Assembly: GCA_021811385.1 (NCBI GenBank)
Contig: JAJZPC010000024.1
Location: 1 to 33,662 of the forward strand
Reading direction: 5' to 3'
From: Deltaproteobacteria bacterium
Lineage (GTDB): Bacteria > Desulfobacterota > Desulfobulbia > Desulfobulbales > Desulfurivibrionaceae
Length of the DNA stretch: 33,662 nucleotides
The notes under the pieces are model-generated. The model saw only the letters and a list, made by a program, of their open reading frames with translations, had not been told where the DNA came from and did not search any database. The position numbers and the translations under genes were made by a program. The number at the start of each line of letters is the position of its first letter. Within the stretch, counting starts at the first letter, position 1. Shown here piece after piece: positions 7,824 through 15,177 of this stretch.

Positions 7824-7860
7824 CAAAAAAAGCCCCTCCGGTTAGACACCGGAGGGGCTG
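7824..7860 (-). terminator. Rho-independent terminator after motE
   Basis: AGCCCCTCCGGT (7831-7842) and ACCGGAGGGGCT (7848-7859) form a perfect 12-bp stem with a 5-base loop. On the minus strand it is followed by seven T residues. It ends the long flgB-to-motE transcript about 20 bases after the motE stop, so fliK needs its own promoter. Confidence 0.9.
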
Positions 7861-7880
7861 AAAAAATCAAACAACACTAT

Positions 7881-8375
7881 TCAGGGCAAACCAAGAAGCC
7901 TGCTCACCCGCACCGCCTTGTCCTGGGCCAGCTTGGGAATAATCTTCGCCACTGCGTCCGTCTTCATGGCCCGCAGGATTTCCACCGCCTCGTCATCCTC
8001 CATCTTGTCGAGCAGAGGGGCCACCTTGGACGGGCTCATGGCGCTGTATATCTTGATCAGGTTCTTAAACTGCTGATCCTTGCCCTTGCCTGCCCCGCCG
8101 AGCTGCCCCTTGAGTTCTTCCTGTATGGCATTGAGTTTGGTGAATTTCTCGTCCACTTCCTTGTTCAGGGCGGAGAGTTCCTTCTCCTTCTCGGCCAGCG
8201 CCTTTTCCTTTGCAGCCAAGGCATCTTCGCGCTCCTTCAACTTGGCGGAAACGGAGACCTCCTGGGATGTGAGTCTGCTGGGAGGGGGCTCCTCGGTAAA
8301 GGCAGGGATGGCCGCCACCAGAGGCAACAGCACAATGAGACTTGCTATGAGGTATCCGCGGTTGCGTTTTTTCAT
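7881..8375 (-). CDS. motE: MotE-like periplasmic protein with MgtE-N/FliG-M-like domain
   Basis: This 164-residue protein begins with a membrane anchor or signal sequence (residues about 7-26, IASLIVLLPLVAAIPAF), has a highly charged coiled coil (about 42-95, repeated KEKALAEKEKEL) and ends in a compact helical domain (IYSAMSPSKVAPLLDKMEDDEAVEILRAMKTDAVAKIIPKL). That domain is the MgtE N-terminal/FliG middle-like fold. Proteins of this layout are encoded next to fliJ in many flagellar operons; alphaproteobacterial MotE chaperones the periplasmic motility protein MotC. The symbol is by family resemblance, and the exact role here is inferred. It is the last gene before the terminator. Confidence 0.75.
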   Translation of the reverse strand: MKKRNRGYLIASLIVLLPLVAAIPAFTEEPPPSRLTSQEVSVSAKLKEREDALAAKEKALAEKEKELSALNKEVDEKFTKLNAIQEELKGQLGGAGKGKDQQFKNLIKIYSAMSPSKVAPLLDKMEDDEAVEILRAMKTDAVAKIIPKLAQDKAVRVSRLLGLP

Positions 8376-8410
8376 GATCCTGTCCGGGGTTCGATGCCCC
8401 TTGTTCCTGC

Positions 8411-8860
8411 TCAGTGGAGATTGCCCTTGCGACCGAAACGAAGCACCATCTGCTCATCCGCCTCGTTCTGTTCTTTTTTCAACAGGGCCAGCAGGAATTT
8501 CTGATAATCCCGCTCCCTGGCCTTTTCCATAACCTTCTTATCCCGCATCTTGCCTGCCAGCTCTTCCCTGGCCTGGACAACGGCACCCTGCTGGGCTTCC
8601 ACCAGGGCATGCCCAGCCTCGATCTCCTGCTCCTTGCGGAAGATGCCTTCCATGAAAAGAGCAAAAACCGGGGCCAACATCTGCCGGTGCTTCTTTTCCT
8701 CAAACTCGGCAATCAAGTCCTGCCGCTGTTGCTTCAGCTCGGCAAGACGGAACTTATGCTCCTCAAGGAGGGTGAGTTCCCTGGCCAATTTCTGCTGGGC
8801 AAGCTCCTCCAGATTACGCCGCAGGCCAAGAACCGTTTCAAGCCTGAAATGATACGCCAT
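8411..8860 (-). CDS. fliJ: Flagellar export protein FliJ
   Basis: The 149-residue product is almost entirely an alpha-helical coiled coil, starting with the family opening MAYHFRLETVLGLRRNLEE. FliJ is the stalk-like soluble component of the flagellar type III export apparatus and works with the FliI ATPase and FlhA. Sequence conservation is low in this family, so the call rests on length, coiled-coil character, the N-terminal motif and its place right after fliI (12-base gap). A GGGGGAG Shine-Dalgarno lies close to the ATG. Confidence 0.9.
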   Translation of the reverse strand: MAYHFRLETVLGLRRNLEELAQQKLARELTLLEEHKFRLAELKQQRQDLIAEFEEKKHRQMLAPVFALFMEGIFRKEQEIEAGHALVEAQQGAVVQAREELAGKMRDKKVMEKARERDYQKFLLALLKKEQNEADEQMVLRFGRKGNLH

Positions 8861-8872
8861 TGCTCCCCCTCA

Positions 8873-10213
8873 TCATTTGACCGGGCCGGGAACGGTCTGC
8901 CCCTCACCGGCAAAAATCGCCGCCAGCTGTCGACCGCTTTCGGCAAAGGAAACCTTTTCCTCCACCGGCTGTTTGAGATAGCCGTTCAACCGGTCGATCA
9001 TGGCGATGGCGCTGTCGATCTTCGGGTTGCTGCCCTTGGCATAGGCACCGATGTTGATCAGATCCTCGGAACGGCGGTAGGTGGCCATGACCTCCAAGAA
9101 TCTGCGGGCGACGAGCACCTGCTCCCTGGGCACCACATCGGTCATGCACCGGCTGACGCTGCCCATGACCTCGATGGAGGGATAATGTCCCTGGCTCGCC
9201 AGGTCGCGGCTCAGCACGATGTGGCCGTCCACGATGGAGCGCACCGCGTCGGCGATGGGCTCGTTCATGTCGTCGCCCTCCACCAGCACCGTGTAGATGC
9301 CGGTGATGCTCCCCTTGCCCATGCAGGTGCCGGCCCGCTCCAGCAGTTTGGGGAGCTGCCCGAACACCGAGGGGGTATAGCCGCGCGAGGTGGGCGGCTC
9401 GCCGATGGCCAGGCCCACCTCGCGGCTGGACATGGCGAAACGGGTGACGGAATCCATCATCAAAATGACGTCGCGGCCCTTGTCCCGGAAAAATTCCGAG
9501 ATGGCCGTGGCAAGATAGGCCCCGCGCATCCGCACCAGGGGCGGCTGATCCGAGGTGGCCACCACGACCACGGAACGGGCCAGCCCCTCGGGGCCGAGAT
9601 CCCGCTCGATAAAATCCTTCAACTCGCGGCCACGCTCGCCGATCAGGGCGATGACGCTGATGTCCGCGGCGGTATGCCGGGCGATCATGCCGAGCAGGGT
9701 GGACTTCCCCACCCCGGACCCGGCGAGAATCCCGATACGCTGCCCCTTGCCCAGGGTCAGCAACCCGTTGATCGCCCGCACCCCCACATCCACCGGCTCA
9801 AGGATGCGCTCCCGCTCCATGGGATTTAAGGGCTCGGCGTAGAGGGGATACTGGGCCTCGGGCCGCAACGGACCCTTGCCGTCCATGGGATTGCCCAGGC
9901 CGTCGATAACCCGGCCCAGCAGGGACTCGGCCACCGGCACCCCGGCCTGCCCGCCCACCAGCCGGATGGCGCTGCCCGGCTCAACCCCGCGCATCTCGCC
10001 CAGAGGCATGAGCAGCACCCTGCCTTCGCGAAAGCCGACCACCTCGGCCAGCACCGTGCTCTGATTCTTGAAAACCGAGACCTCGCAGATACTGCCCACC
10101 GGAATCCCGGGCCCCAGACTCTCCAGAACCATGCCGATGACCTGATTCACCCGGCCGCCCACGCTTACCAGCGAGGTATCCTGGGCAACCTGGAGGCAGT
10201 GGGAAAGGTTCAT
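8873..10213 (-). CDS. fliI: Flagellum-specific ATPase FliI
   Basis: This 446-residue protein is a RecA-like rotary-type ATPase of the flagellar type III export system. Walker A is AGSGVGKST (residues 164-172) and Walker B is DVILMMDS (about 248-255). The FliI-typical segments GLGNPMDG, TSDQPPLVRMRGAYLATAI and SSREVGLAIGEPPTSRGYTPSVF are all present. It lies between fliH, its regulator, and fliJ. The Shine-Dalgarno AGGA lies within the tail of a degenerate heptanucleotide repeat that fills the fliH-fliI gap. Confidence 0.97.
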   Translation of the reverse strand: MNLSHCLQVAQDTSLVSVGGRVNQVIGMVLESLGPGIPVGSICEVSVFKNQSTVLAEVVGFREGRVLLMPLGEMRGVEPGSAIRLVGGQAGVPVAESLLGRVIDGLGNPMDGKGPLRPEAQYPLYAEPLNPMERERILEPVDVGVRAINGLLTLGKGQRIGILAGSGVGKSTLLGMIARHTAADISVIALIGERGRELKDFIERDLGPEGLARSVVVVATSDQPPLVRMRGAYLATAISEFFRDKGRDVILMMDSVTRFAMSSREVGLAIGEPPTSRGYTPSVFGQLPKLLERAGTCMGKGSITGIYTVLVEGDDMNEPIADAVRSIVDGHIVLSRDLASQGHYPSIEVMGSVSRCMTDVVPREQVLVARRFLEVMATYRRSEDLINIGAYAKGSNPKIDSAIAMIDRLNGYLKQPVEEKVSFAESGRQLAAIFAGEGQTVPGPVK

Positions 10214-10221
10214 GGAATATC

Positions 10222-10258
10222 CTATACGCTGTAAGCTGACAGCTATCAGCTATCAGTA
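10222..10258 (-). repeat. Heptanucleotide tandem repeat (TAGCTGA) at the fliH-fliI junction
   Basis: On the minus strand the junction reads as seven-base units: TTACTGA, TAGCTGA, TAGCTGT, CAGCTTA, CAGCGTA, TAGGATA. The first units encode the last residues of FliH and its stop codon. A related array (TAGCTGA, AGACTGA, AAGCTGA) lies at 26668-26703. Confidence 0.7.
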
Positions 10259-10983
10259 ATGTCCGCAGCCATGGCCGCGAGAAAGGCCTGTTCAACCGCG
10301 GCATACAGCCTGGCCTTGCAGGTTTCCAGGGTGGCGTCGATCTCGCCGAAATCCGTTTTCAGAAAACAGCCGCCCACGGCAATGTTCGGATCCTCCACAA
10401 GCTGGATCCGGTTCTTGCCCTCGATGAGCCGGGAATCCTCCAGGCTCGCCTTTTTCAACCGGCCGAAATCATCGCCATGCAGATGGATCTGCACCGTGGA
10501 GTTTTCCACCACGAATTCCATGGCCTTTTTGAGACAGGCTTGGATAACCAGGGGATTCACGGAAACCTCATGGTAGACCAACCGGTCCACCATGGAAGTG
10601 ATCAGGGCGAGCATGCTCTCCTCATGCTGCTTCAAAACCGCTTCCCGCTCTCCATTCAGGGCGGTAAACAACCCGGCAAGCTCTTCCCGCTGCTTCTCGT
10701 ACCGGGCCAGCCCCGCCGCCTTGCCTTCGGCTTCCCCCTTGGCAAACCCTTCGGCGTAGGCCTCGTCTTTGAGTTTATCCGCCTGCTCCCCGGCCTGGCG
10801 AATGATCTCCGCCGCTTCCTCCATGGCAATCTCCTGTGGAGATTTGCGCCGCTCGCGCTCCTTGGTTTCGGCGCTGCCCGGCATGCCCTGCCAGAAGTCC
10901 TCAAAGGAAAGGAACTCTTCCGTTTCCAGGCTTGGCGCGGTCTGCACCGTGGAATCCTGCTGCAATTTGATAACCTTAGACAA
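10246..10983 (-). CDS. fliH: Flagellar assembly protein FliH
   Basis: The 245-residue protein is the peripheral-stator-like regulator of FliI. It has an acidic, proline-poor N-terminal region, a long helix rich in Glu, Ala and Lys (AEIIRQAGEQADKLKDEAYAEGFAKGEAEGKAAG) with the GxxxG-like spacing typical of FliH, and a C-terminal domain with VNPLVIQACLKKAMEFV and DPNIAVGGCFLKTDFGEIDATLETC. The start codon is TTG: it overlaps the fliG end by 8 bases, and GAGGA lies five bases upstream inside the fliG coding end. The last codons and the stop are made by a TAGCTGA heptad repeat. Confidence 0.92.
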   Translation of the reverse strand: MSKVIKLQQDSTVQTAPSLETEEFLSFEDFWQGMPGSAETKERERRKSPQEIAMEEAAEIIRQAGEQADKLKDEAYAEGFAKGEAEGKAAGLARYEKQREELAGLFTALNGEREAVLKQHEESMLALITSMVDRLVYHEVSVNPLVIQACLKKAMEFVVENSTVQIHLHGDDFGRLKKASLEDSRLIEGKNRIQLVEDPNIAVGGCFLKTDFGEIDATLETCKARLYAAVEQAFLAAMAADITDS

Positions 10984-12001
10984 ATTCGTCCTCGCCGCCG
11001 CCGCCGCTCATGAGCTGGATCTTGCCTTCCTGCTCCAAACGCTTGGCGATCTTGATGATGGACTGCTGGGCAGCCTCGACATCCTTTACCCGGGTCGGCC
11101 CCATGATCTCCATGTCTTCCTTGAGCATTTCCACGGCCCGGGAAGACATGCAGCCGAATATCTTGGTCTTGAGTTCCTCGGAAGCGAGCTTGAGGGCCAG
11201 CTTCAGGTCGTCGGTGCTGACCTCCTTGAGAATCGCCTGGATGCCACGATCGTCCACGCTCAGCAGATCCTCGAAGACGAACATGAGCCGGCGGATCTCA
11301 TCGGCCAGGTTTTCGCGCTGTTCCTCAATCCCTTCGAGGATAGACGCCTCCAGGCCACGATCGGCATTGTTCAGGATTTCGGCCACGGCCTCCACCCCGC
11401 CGAGACGCTGGCCTTCCATGCCTTCGACGGAAAGCAGCTCCTCCTGCAACACCCGGTCGACATCGACAAGAATCTCGGGGCTTACCTTGTCGAGTTCCGC
11501 CATGCGCATCATGACTTCCACCTGGATATCCTCATTGAACTCCATGAGGATCTGCGCTGCCTGGGTCGGTTCCAGAACGGAGAGGACCAGAGCCACGGTC
11601 TGGGGATGTTCGTTGCGCAGGAAGTTGACCAGCACCTTGGGTTCGAGCTTGCGCGCCTTCTGAAAAAGAGTGAGCTTCCAGTCGGAGCGGATCTCTTCCA
11701 GAATCTCGCTGGCTTTGTCGCTGGAGAGCGCCCGCTTCAGAGCGCTTTCCAGCATCTCGTTGCCGGAAAGAAAGATGTCGGTGTCACCGGTGTCGGCCTT
11801 GAACTCATTGACCAGGGCGGTCAGATCGTCCTTATCGACCTTGTCGATCCGGGCCATCTGCCGGCCGACATGCTTGATGTCCTCGGGATCGAGCCTCTGG
11901 AAAACCTGGGCGGCAAAATCCTCACCCACGGTGAGCAGAAAAACCGCCGCTTTCTCCGGGCCGGTGAGGGATTCACCGCTCTTTTTTTCAGGCTTACTCA
12001 T
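10976..12001 (-). CDS. fliG: Flagellar motor switch protein FliG
   Basis: The 341-residue protein has the full three-domain FliG layout. The N-terminal FliF-binding part starts LTGPEKAAVFLLTVGEDFAAQVF, the middle domain includes NEHPQTVALVLSVLEP (an EHPQT motif), and the C-terminal torque domain (about 230-330) contains FEDLLSVDDRGIQAILKEV and LASEELKTKIFGCMSSRA with the charged residues that face the stator. It joins the MS ring to the C ring and sets rotation direction. Only a few bases separate it from the fliF stop, and it overlaps fliH by 8 bases, so the three are probably translated together. Confidence 0.97.
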   Translation of the reverse strand: MSKPEKKSGESLTGPEKAAVFLLTVGEDFAAQVFQRLDPEDIKHVGRQMARIDKVDKDDLTALVNEFKADTGDTDIFLSGNEMLESALKRALSSDKASEILEEIRSDWKLTLFQKARKLEPKVLVNFLRNEHPQTVALVLSVLEPTQAAQILMEFNEDIQVEVMMRMAELDKVSPEILVDVDRVLQEELLSVEGMEGQRLGGVEAVAEILNNADRGLEASILEGIEEQRENLADEIRRLMFVFEDLLSVDDRGIQAILKEVSTDDLKLALKLASEELKTKIFGCMSSRAVEMLKEDMEIMGPTRVKDVEAAQQSIIKIAKRLEQEGKIQLMSGGGGEDEFV

Positions 12002-12004
12002 GGA

Positions 12005-13618
12005 TTAGGCCTCTTCACGTAACCAGCGGCGCACCAGATCCGCGGCCCGGTCGGGATCGCTCTGGGCCAGGCGGTAAATCCGCTCCTGGTCGGTGAGCCC
12101 GCGCGGGGCCAGGGTAAGATCTTCCTCTTCCTCGCCCGCAACTCCGCCGACCGCGGGAACATGACCGGCCCGGGAGACGACTCCGCCGACATGGTGGGTT
12201 TCCAGCTGCTTGGCGGCAAGAAGCTTCAGGAAGGGCTTGATGACAAAGAGGATCACCAGAACCGCGACCAGCAGATAGACCAGAGGCATGGCCAGCCATT
12301 CCATCATTGCCCGGTATTTTTCCATGGCATCCGGCTCCGGCTCGGGAACAGAGGACAAGGCAAAGGGCAGGCTCGCCACTTCCACCTGATCGCCCCGCTC
12401 TTCGTTATAGCCAATGGCATTCTTGACCAATTTGTCCAAATTCCGCATTTCTTCAGCACTTCTCGGCACGTACTTTAGACTTGTCTTTCCATCCTTGTCA
12501 ACGCTCTTTTCGTAGGAACCATCAACCATGACGGCAATGGACAATTTTTTGACAGAGCCGCCCTTCTCCTGGGTGTGCTTGGTTTGCTTGCTGATCTCGT
12601 AATTCCGGGTAACATTGTTGCGGCTGTAACCGGCGGCGGCCGTTCCTTCCCCGCCCTCCTCGGCAAAGGTGGCAAGCTCGCCCTTGACGCCCGGGATCCC
12701 TTCGGGAGTCGGGCCGCCACGCTGATCGTTTTCCGTGAGCATCTGCTCGCTGCGCACCACCTGGGCCTCCGGATCAAAGATCTCCTCGGTCCGCTCGACC
12801 TTGTTGAAATCGATATCCGCGGTAACCCGCGCCCTGGCCCGGTTGACGCCGACCACCTCCTCCAGCATGGTTTCCACCTTCTGCCGCAGGGTGTCCTCGA
12901 TCTTAATCTGGTACTCCAACTGATTTCCGGTGAGCACCCCCTCGCCTTCGGCCTGTTTCCGGAAGAGCAAGCGGCCGCTGGTATCGACCAGGGTGATATT
13001 TTCCGTGGTAAGCCCAGGAACCGCGCTGGCCACCAGATTGACAATACTCTGAATCTCATGCTGGCTCAGCTTTTCCCGGCCGCGCAGCTTGACGCTGATC
13101 GAGGCGGTGGGGGGTTTTTCATCCTCGATGAATACCGACTCCTTGGGGGTGGCGATGTGCACCCTGGCCTCGACCACCTGCTGGAAATTCCGGATGGTTC
13201 TTGCCAGCTCTCCCTGCAAGGCCCGCTGGTAGTTCAACCGCTGGACAAAATCGGTCTGTCCGAAGTTCGTCTGGTTGAAGATCTCGAAACCGACGCCGCC
13301 GCCCCTGGGCAAACCCTCGCCCGCCAAGGTCAAGCGGACCTCGTACACCTGGGTGGCCGGAACCATGATGGCCCCGCCGTCCTCGGACAACTTGTACGGG
13401 ATGCGCTGGTCCTTGAGTTTCGCCACCACCTCGCCGGCATCTTCCTGGGTCAGCCCGGAAAAGAGAACCTTGTAGGAGGTTTCCTTGCTGGTGGTGGTCA
13501 GGGTCAACAGCCCGCCGACCACTACGGCGATCACCACGATGCCGAGCAGCTTCTGGGTCATGCTCAGGCCCTTGACGATTGAAGCGATCTGCTCAAGAAT
13601 TTCTTTTGGGGTAGCCAT
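12005..13618 (-). CDS. fliF: Flagellar MS-ring protein FliF
   Basis: This 537-residue protein has transmembrane segments at about residues 23-40 and 443-461, enclosing the large periplasmic ring-building region (YscJ/FliF signature LSEDGGAIMVPATQVYEVRLTLA, and GFEIFNQTNFGQTDFVQRLNYQRALQGEL). The cytoplasmic tail ends with ERIYRLAQSDPDRAADLVRRWL, the helix that binds FliG. FliF is the first structure assembled, the base for the rotor and the export gate. The ATG is preceded by AAAGGA. Just upstream lies a perfect 7-bp inverted repeat, TCCTAAA/TTTAGGA, next to the ribosome binding site. Confidence 0.97.
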   Translation of the reverse strand: MATPKEILEQIASIVKGLSMTQKLLGIVVIAVVVGGLLTLTTTSKETSYKVLFSGLTQEDAGEVVAKLKDQRIPYKLSEDGGAIMVPATQVYEVRLTLAGEGLPRGGGVGFEIFNQTNFGQTDFVQRLNYQRALQGELARTIRNFQQVVEARVHIATPKESVFIEDEKPPTASISVKLRGREKLSQHEIQSIVNLVASAVPGLTTENITLVDTSGRLLFRKQAEGEGVLTGNQLEYQIKIEDTLRQKVETMLEEVVGVNRARARVTADIDFNKVERTEEIFDPEAQVVRSEQMLTENDQRGGPTPEGIPGVKGELATFAEEGGEGTAAAGYSRNNVTRNYEISKQTKHTQEKGGSVKKLSIAVMVDGSYEKSVDKDGKTSLKYVPRSAEEMRNLDKLVKNAIGYNEERGDQVEVASLPFALSSVPEPEPDAMEKYRAMMEWLAMPLVYLLVAVLVILFVIKPFLKLLAAKQLETHHVGGVVSRAGHVPAVGGVAGEEEEDLTLAPRGLTDQERIYRLAQSDPDRAADLVRRWLREEA

Positions 13619-13658
13619 GTTGTGTTCCTTTCCTAAAAGTTTAGGAGCCCTTACTGAG

Positions 13659-13727
13659 TAACCATCGCCGCCTACGCTGTTTCGCTACGGCTTCGCATGC
13701 CGCTTGCGGCTTTCCATGCAACGGTTA
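13659..13727. repeat. Inverted-repeat-bounded spacer between fliE and fliF
   Basis: TAACCATCGC (13659-13668) is matched by the inverted copy GCAACGGTTA (13718-13727) with two mismatches. The interior carries a further hairpin (GCCGCTTGCGGC). The right arm contains the fliE stop codon. This insert is unusual inside an otherwise tightly packed operon. Confidence 0.5.
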
Positions 13728-14024
13728 GAGCTGCATCCTCATGACCTCACGGTACGCGTCAATGACCTTCTGCTGCACCCGGGTCATCATCCGAAAGGAG
13801 ATGCCCGATTTTTCCATGGCGATCATGGTTTCGTGGATATTGGCGTGTTCGCCCGCGGCAAGCCCTTTTACCAGCAGATCCGCTTCCTGGCTCTGGCCGT
13901 TCACCTCGGCGATGGAGCGGCTCAAAATCTCGGAAAAGCCGGTGGAAGCACCACCCGGCGTTGCCGGGGACTTCAGCTGGGACAATCCGGGCAGGCTGAC
14001 CGGCTGCATGGTTACTTCTTTCAT
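13725..14024 (-). CDS. fliE: Flagellar hook-basal body complex protein FliE
   Basis: The 99-residue protein has the FliE layout: a variable N-terminus, then FSEILSRSIAEVNGQSQEADLLVKGLAAGEHANIHETMIAMEKSGISFRMMTRVQQKVIDAYREVMRMQL, in which the last 60 residues are the conserved helical region. FliE connects the MS ring to the proximal rod. It has a GGAGGT Shine-Dalgarno. Its stop codon is the first triplet of an imperfect inverted repeat that separates it from fliF. Confidence 0.93.
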   Translation of the reverse strand: MKEVTMQPVSLPGLSQLKSPATPGGASTGFSEILSRSIAEVNGQSQEADLLVKGLAAGEHANIHETMIAMEKSGISFRMMTRVQQKVIDAYREVMRMQL

Positions 14025-14086
14025 CTCTACACCTCCAATTGCTCACGATTTGCGGCACAATGGGCCGCACCATTTCCAACCCGCAA

Positions 14087-14524
14087 CTACCTGCCGATCT
14101 CCAGGGCCTTGAGCGCCATATTTTTGACAGAGTCCAGGGCCGTGACATTGGCCTCATAGGAACGCCGGGCGCTCATCATGTCCACCATCTGCTCGGCCAC
14201 GTTGACGTTGGGAAAGCGGACAATCCCGTTGGCATCGGCGTCCGGATGCGATGGATCGTAGACCTCCTTGAACGGCGCCTTGTCCTCGGAAACCTGCACC
14301 ACCTCGACCTTGCGGAGCCGCTCGGTGGTGGAGTTGAGCGCATCCTGAAAGTTCACCCCTTCCACCGGCTTGGCCGCGAAAACCACGGACTTGGCCTTGT
14401 ACGGCCCGCCTTCCATGGTCCGGGTGGTATTGGCGTTGGCCAGATTCATGGCCGCGATGTTGAGCCGGGCCCGCTCCGCCTTGAGGGCGGAGCCGCTGAT
14501 CTGCATGGCGGTTAACGTATCCAT
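14087..14524 (-). CDS. flgC: Flagellar proximal rod protein FlgC
   Basis: This 145-residue protein starts with the rod-family helix (MDTLTAMQISGSALKAERARLNIAAMNLANANTTRT) and ends with the typical AEQMVDMMSARRSYEANVTALDSVKNMALKALEIGR. A DPSHPDADANGIVRFPNVN loop, usual in FlgC, lies near residue 95. It lies 3 bases after flgB with a GGAGGT Shine-Dalgarno. Confidence 0.95.
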   Translation of the reverse strand: MDTLTAMQISGSALKAERARLNIAAMNLANANTTRTMEGGPYKAKSVVFAAKPVEGVNFQDALNSTTERLRKVEVVQVSEDKAPFKEVYDPSHPDADANGIVRFPNVNVAEQMVDMMSARRSYEANVTALDSVKNMALKALEIGR

Positions 14525-14527
14525 TTA

Positions 14528-14914
14528 TTACTTACCTCCCTCGTCAATGGCATAGCGCAGTCCATCGAATTTTTTCCCGATGCTCTTGGCGATGACCTGG
14601 AACATCAGCTGGTTTTCAGCCATCTTCACCATCTCCTGATCCAGGTCCACCGGCCGTTTCTCGCTGGCGAACTCCCTGGTTTTGCCGGCTTCCATGGAGT
14701 CAAGCTGCATGTGCCCTTTATTGGTGAGCGCCAATTCCCCCTGGCCGCTCATCACACTCTCCATGACCTTGGCAAAATTAAAATCCTGCCCCATATACCC
14801 CGGGGTTTCATAGTTGGCGACATTGGACTGAATGAGCCCCTGCCGCTCCTGCCGCAGACTGAGCGCCTGGCGCATGGTTTCGATATTGCCGTCGAACAAT
14901 TTATTTATGGGCAT
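14528..14914 (-). CDS. flgB: Flagellar basal-body rod protein FlgB
   Basis: The 128-residue product matches FlgB. It has N-terminal KLFDGNIETMRQALSLRQERQGLIQSNVANYETPGY and a C-terminal KRPVDLDQEMVKMAENQLMFQVIAKSIGKKFDGLRYAI segment. The ATG at 14914 is chosen because AAGGAGG lies five bases upstream. The frame is open further left, but a sigma-54 promoter 43-58 bases upstream would place the transcript start just before this ATG. It is the first gene of the basal-body operon. Confidence 0.95.
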   Translation of the reverse strand: MPINKLFDGNIETMRQALSLRQERQGLIQSNVANYETPGYMGQDFNFAKVMESVMSGQGELALTNKGHMQLDSMEAGKTREFASEKRPVDLDQEMVKMAENQLMFQVIAKSIGKKFDGLRYAIDEGGK

Positions 14915-14956
14915 GCCATCCTCCTTTTCGGGATCGAACAACTTACCCAATATCAA

Positions 14957-14972
14957 TGCAAAAACAATGCCA
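14957..14972 (-). promoter_or_regulatory. Sigma-54 promoter of the flgB-motE operon
   Basis: The minus strand reads TGGCAT-TGTTT-TTGCA, with the invariant GG and GC pairs correctly spaced and one deviation (T for C) in the -24 box. Predicted start is near 14946, about 32 bases before the flgB ATG. No sigma-70 promoter of similar quality is seen. Confidence 0.85.
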
Positions 14973-15122
14973 ACCACAAACATTTCTCACCACGAGGAAG
15001 GGCGCGCGCGGAAACCGGCTGTTTTCACAAAAGGGAAGGAAGCACAAGAAGGGGCGCGGCCGAAGAAAAAATTCACGGCCTGGCGCGGGGAATCACAAGA
15101 TAACCTGCTGGAATAAAACAAG

Positions 15123-15156
15123 AAAAAAATTACCCGACGCAAAAGAACCTGCGCCG
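15123..15156 (-). terminator. Possible terminator after the flrC-like gene
   Basis: On the minus strand CGGCGCA and TGCGTCG form a 7-bp stem with one G-U pair, followed after a few bases by seven T residues. It lies about 20 bases after the response regulator stop codon and upstream of the flgB promoter. The stem is short, so confidence is moderate. Confidence 0.5.
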
Positions 15157-15177
15157 CCGTCCACCGAACCACAACCC

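Noticed and set aside
8414-9829. Long plus-strand open frame (471 codons) opposite fliI and fliJ
   Set aside because: It is antisense to two clearly recognisable genes and has shadow composition rich in His, Gly and Leu with no family likeness.
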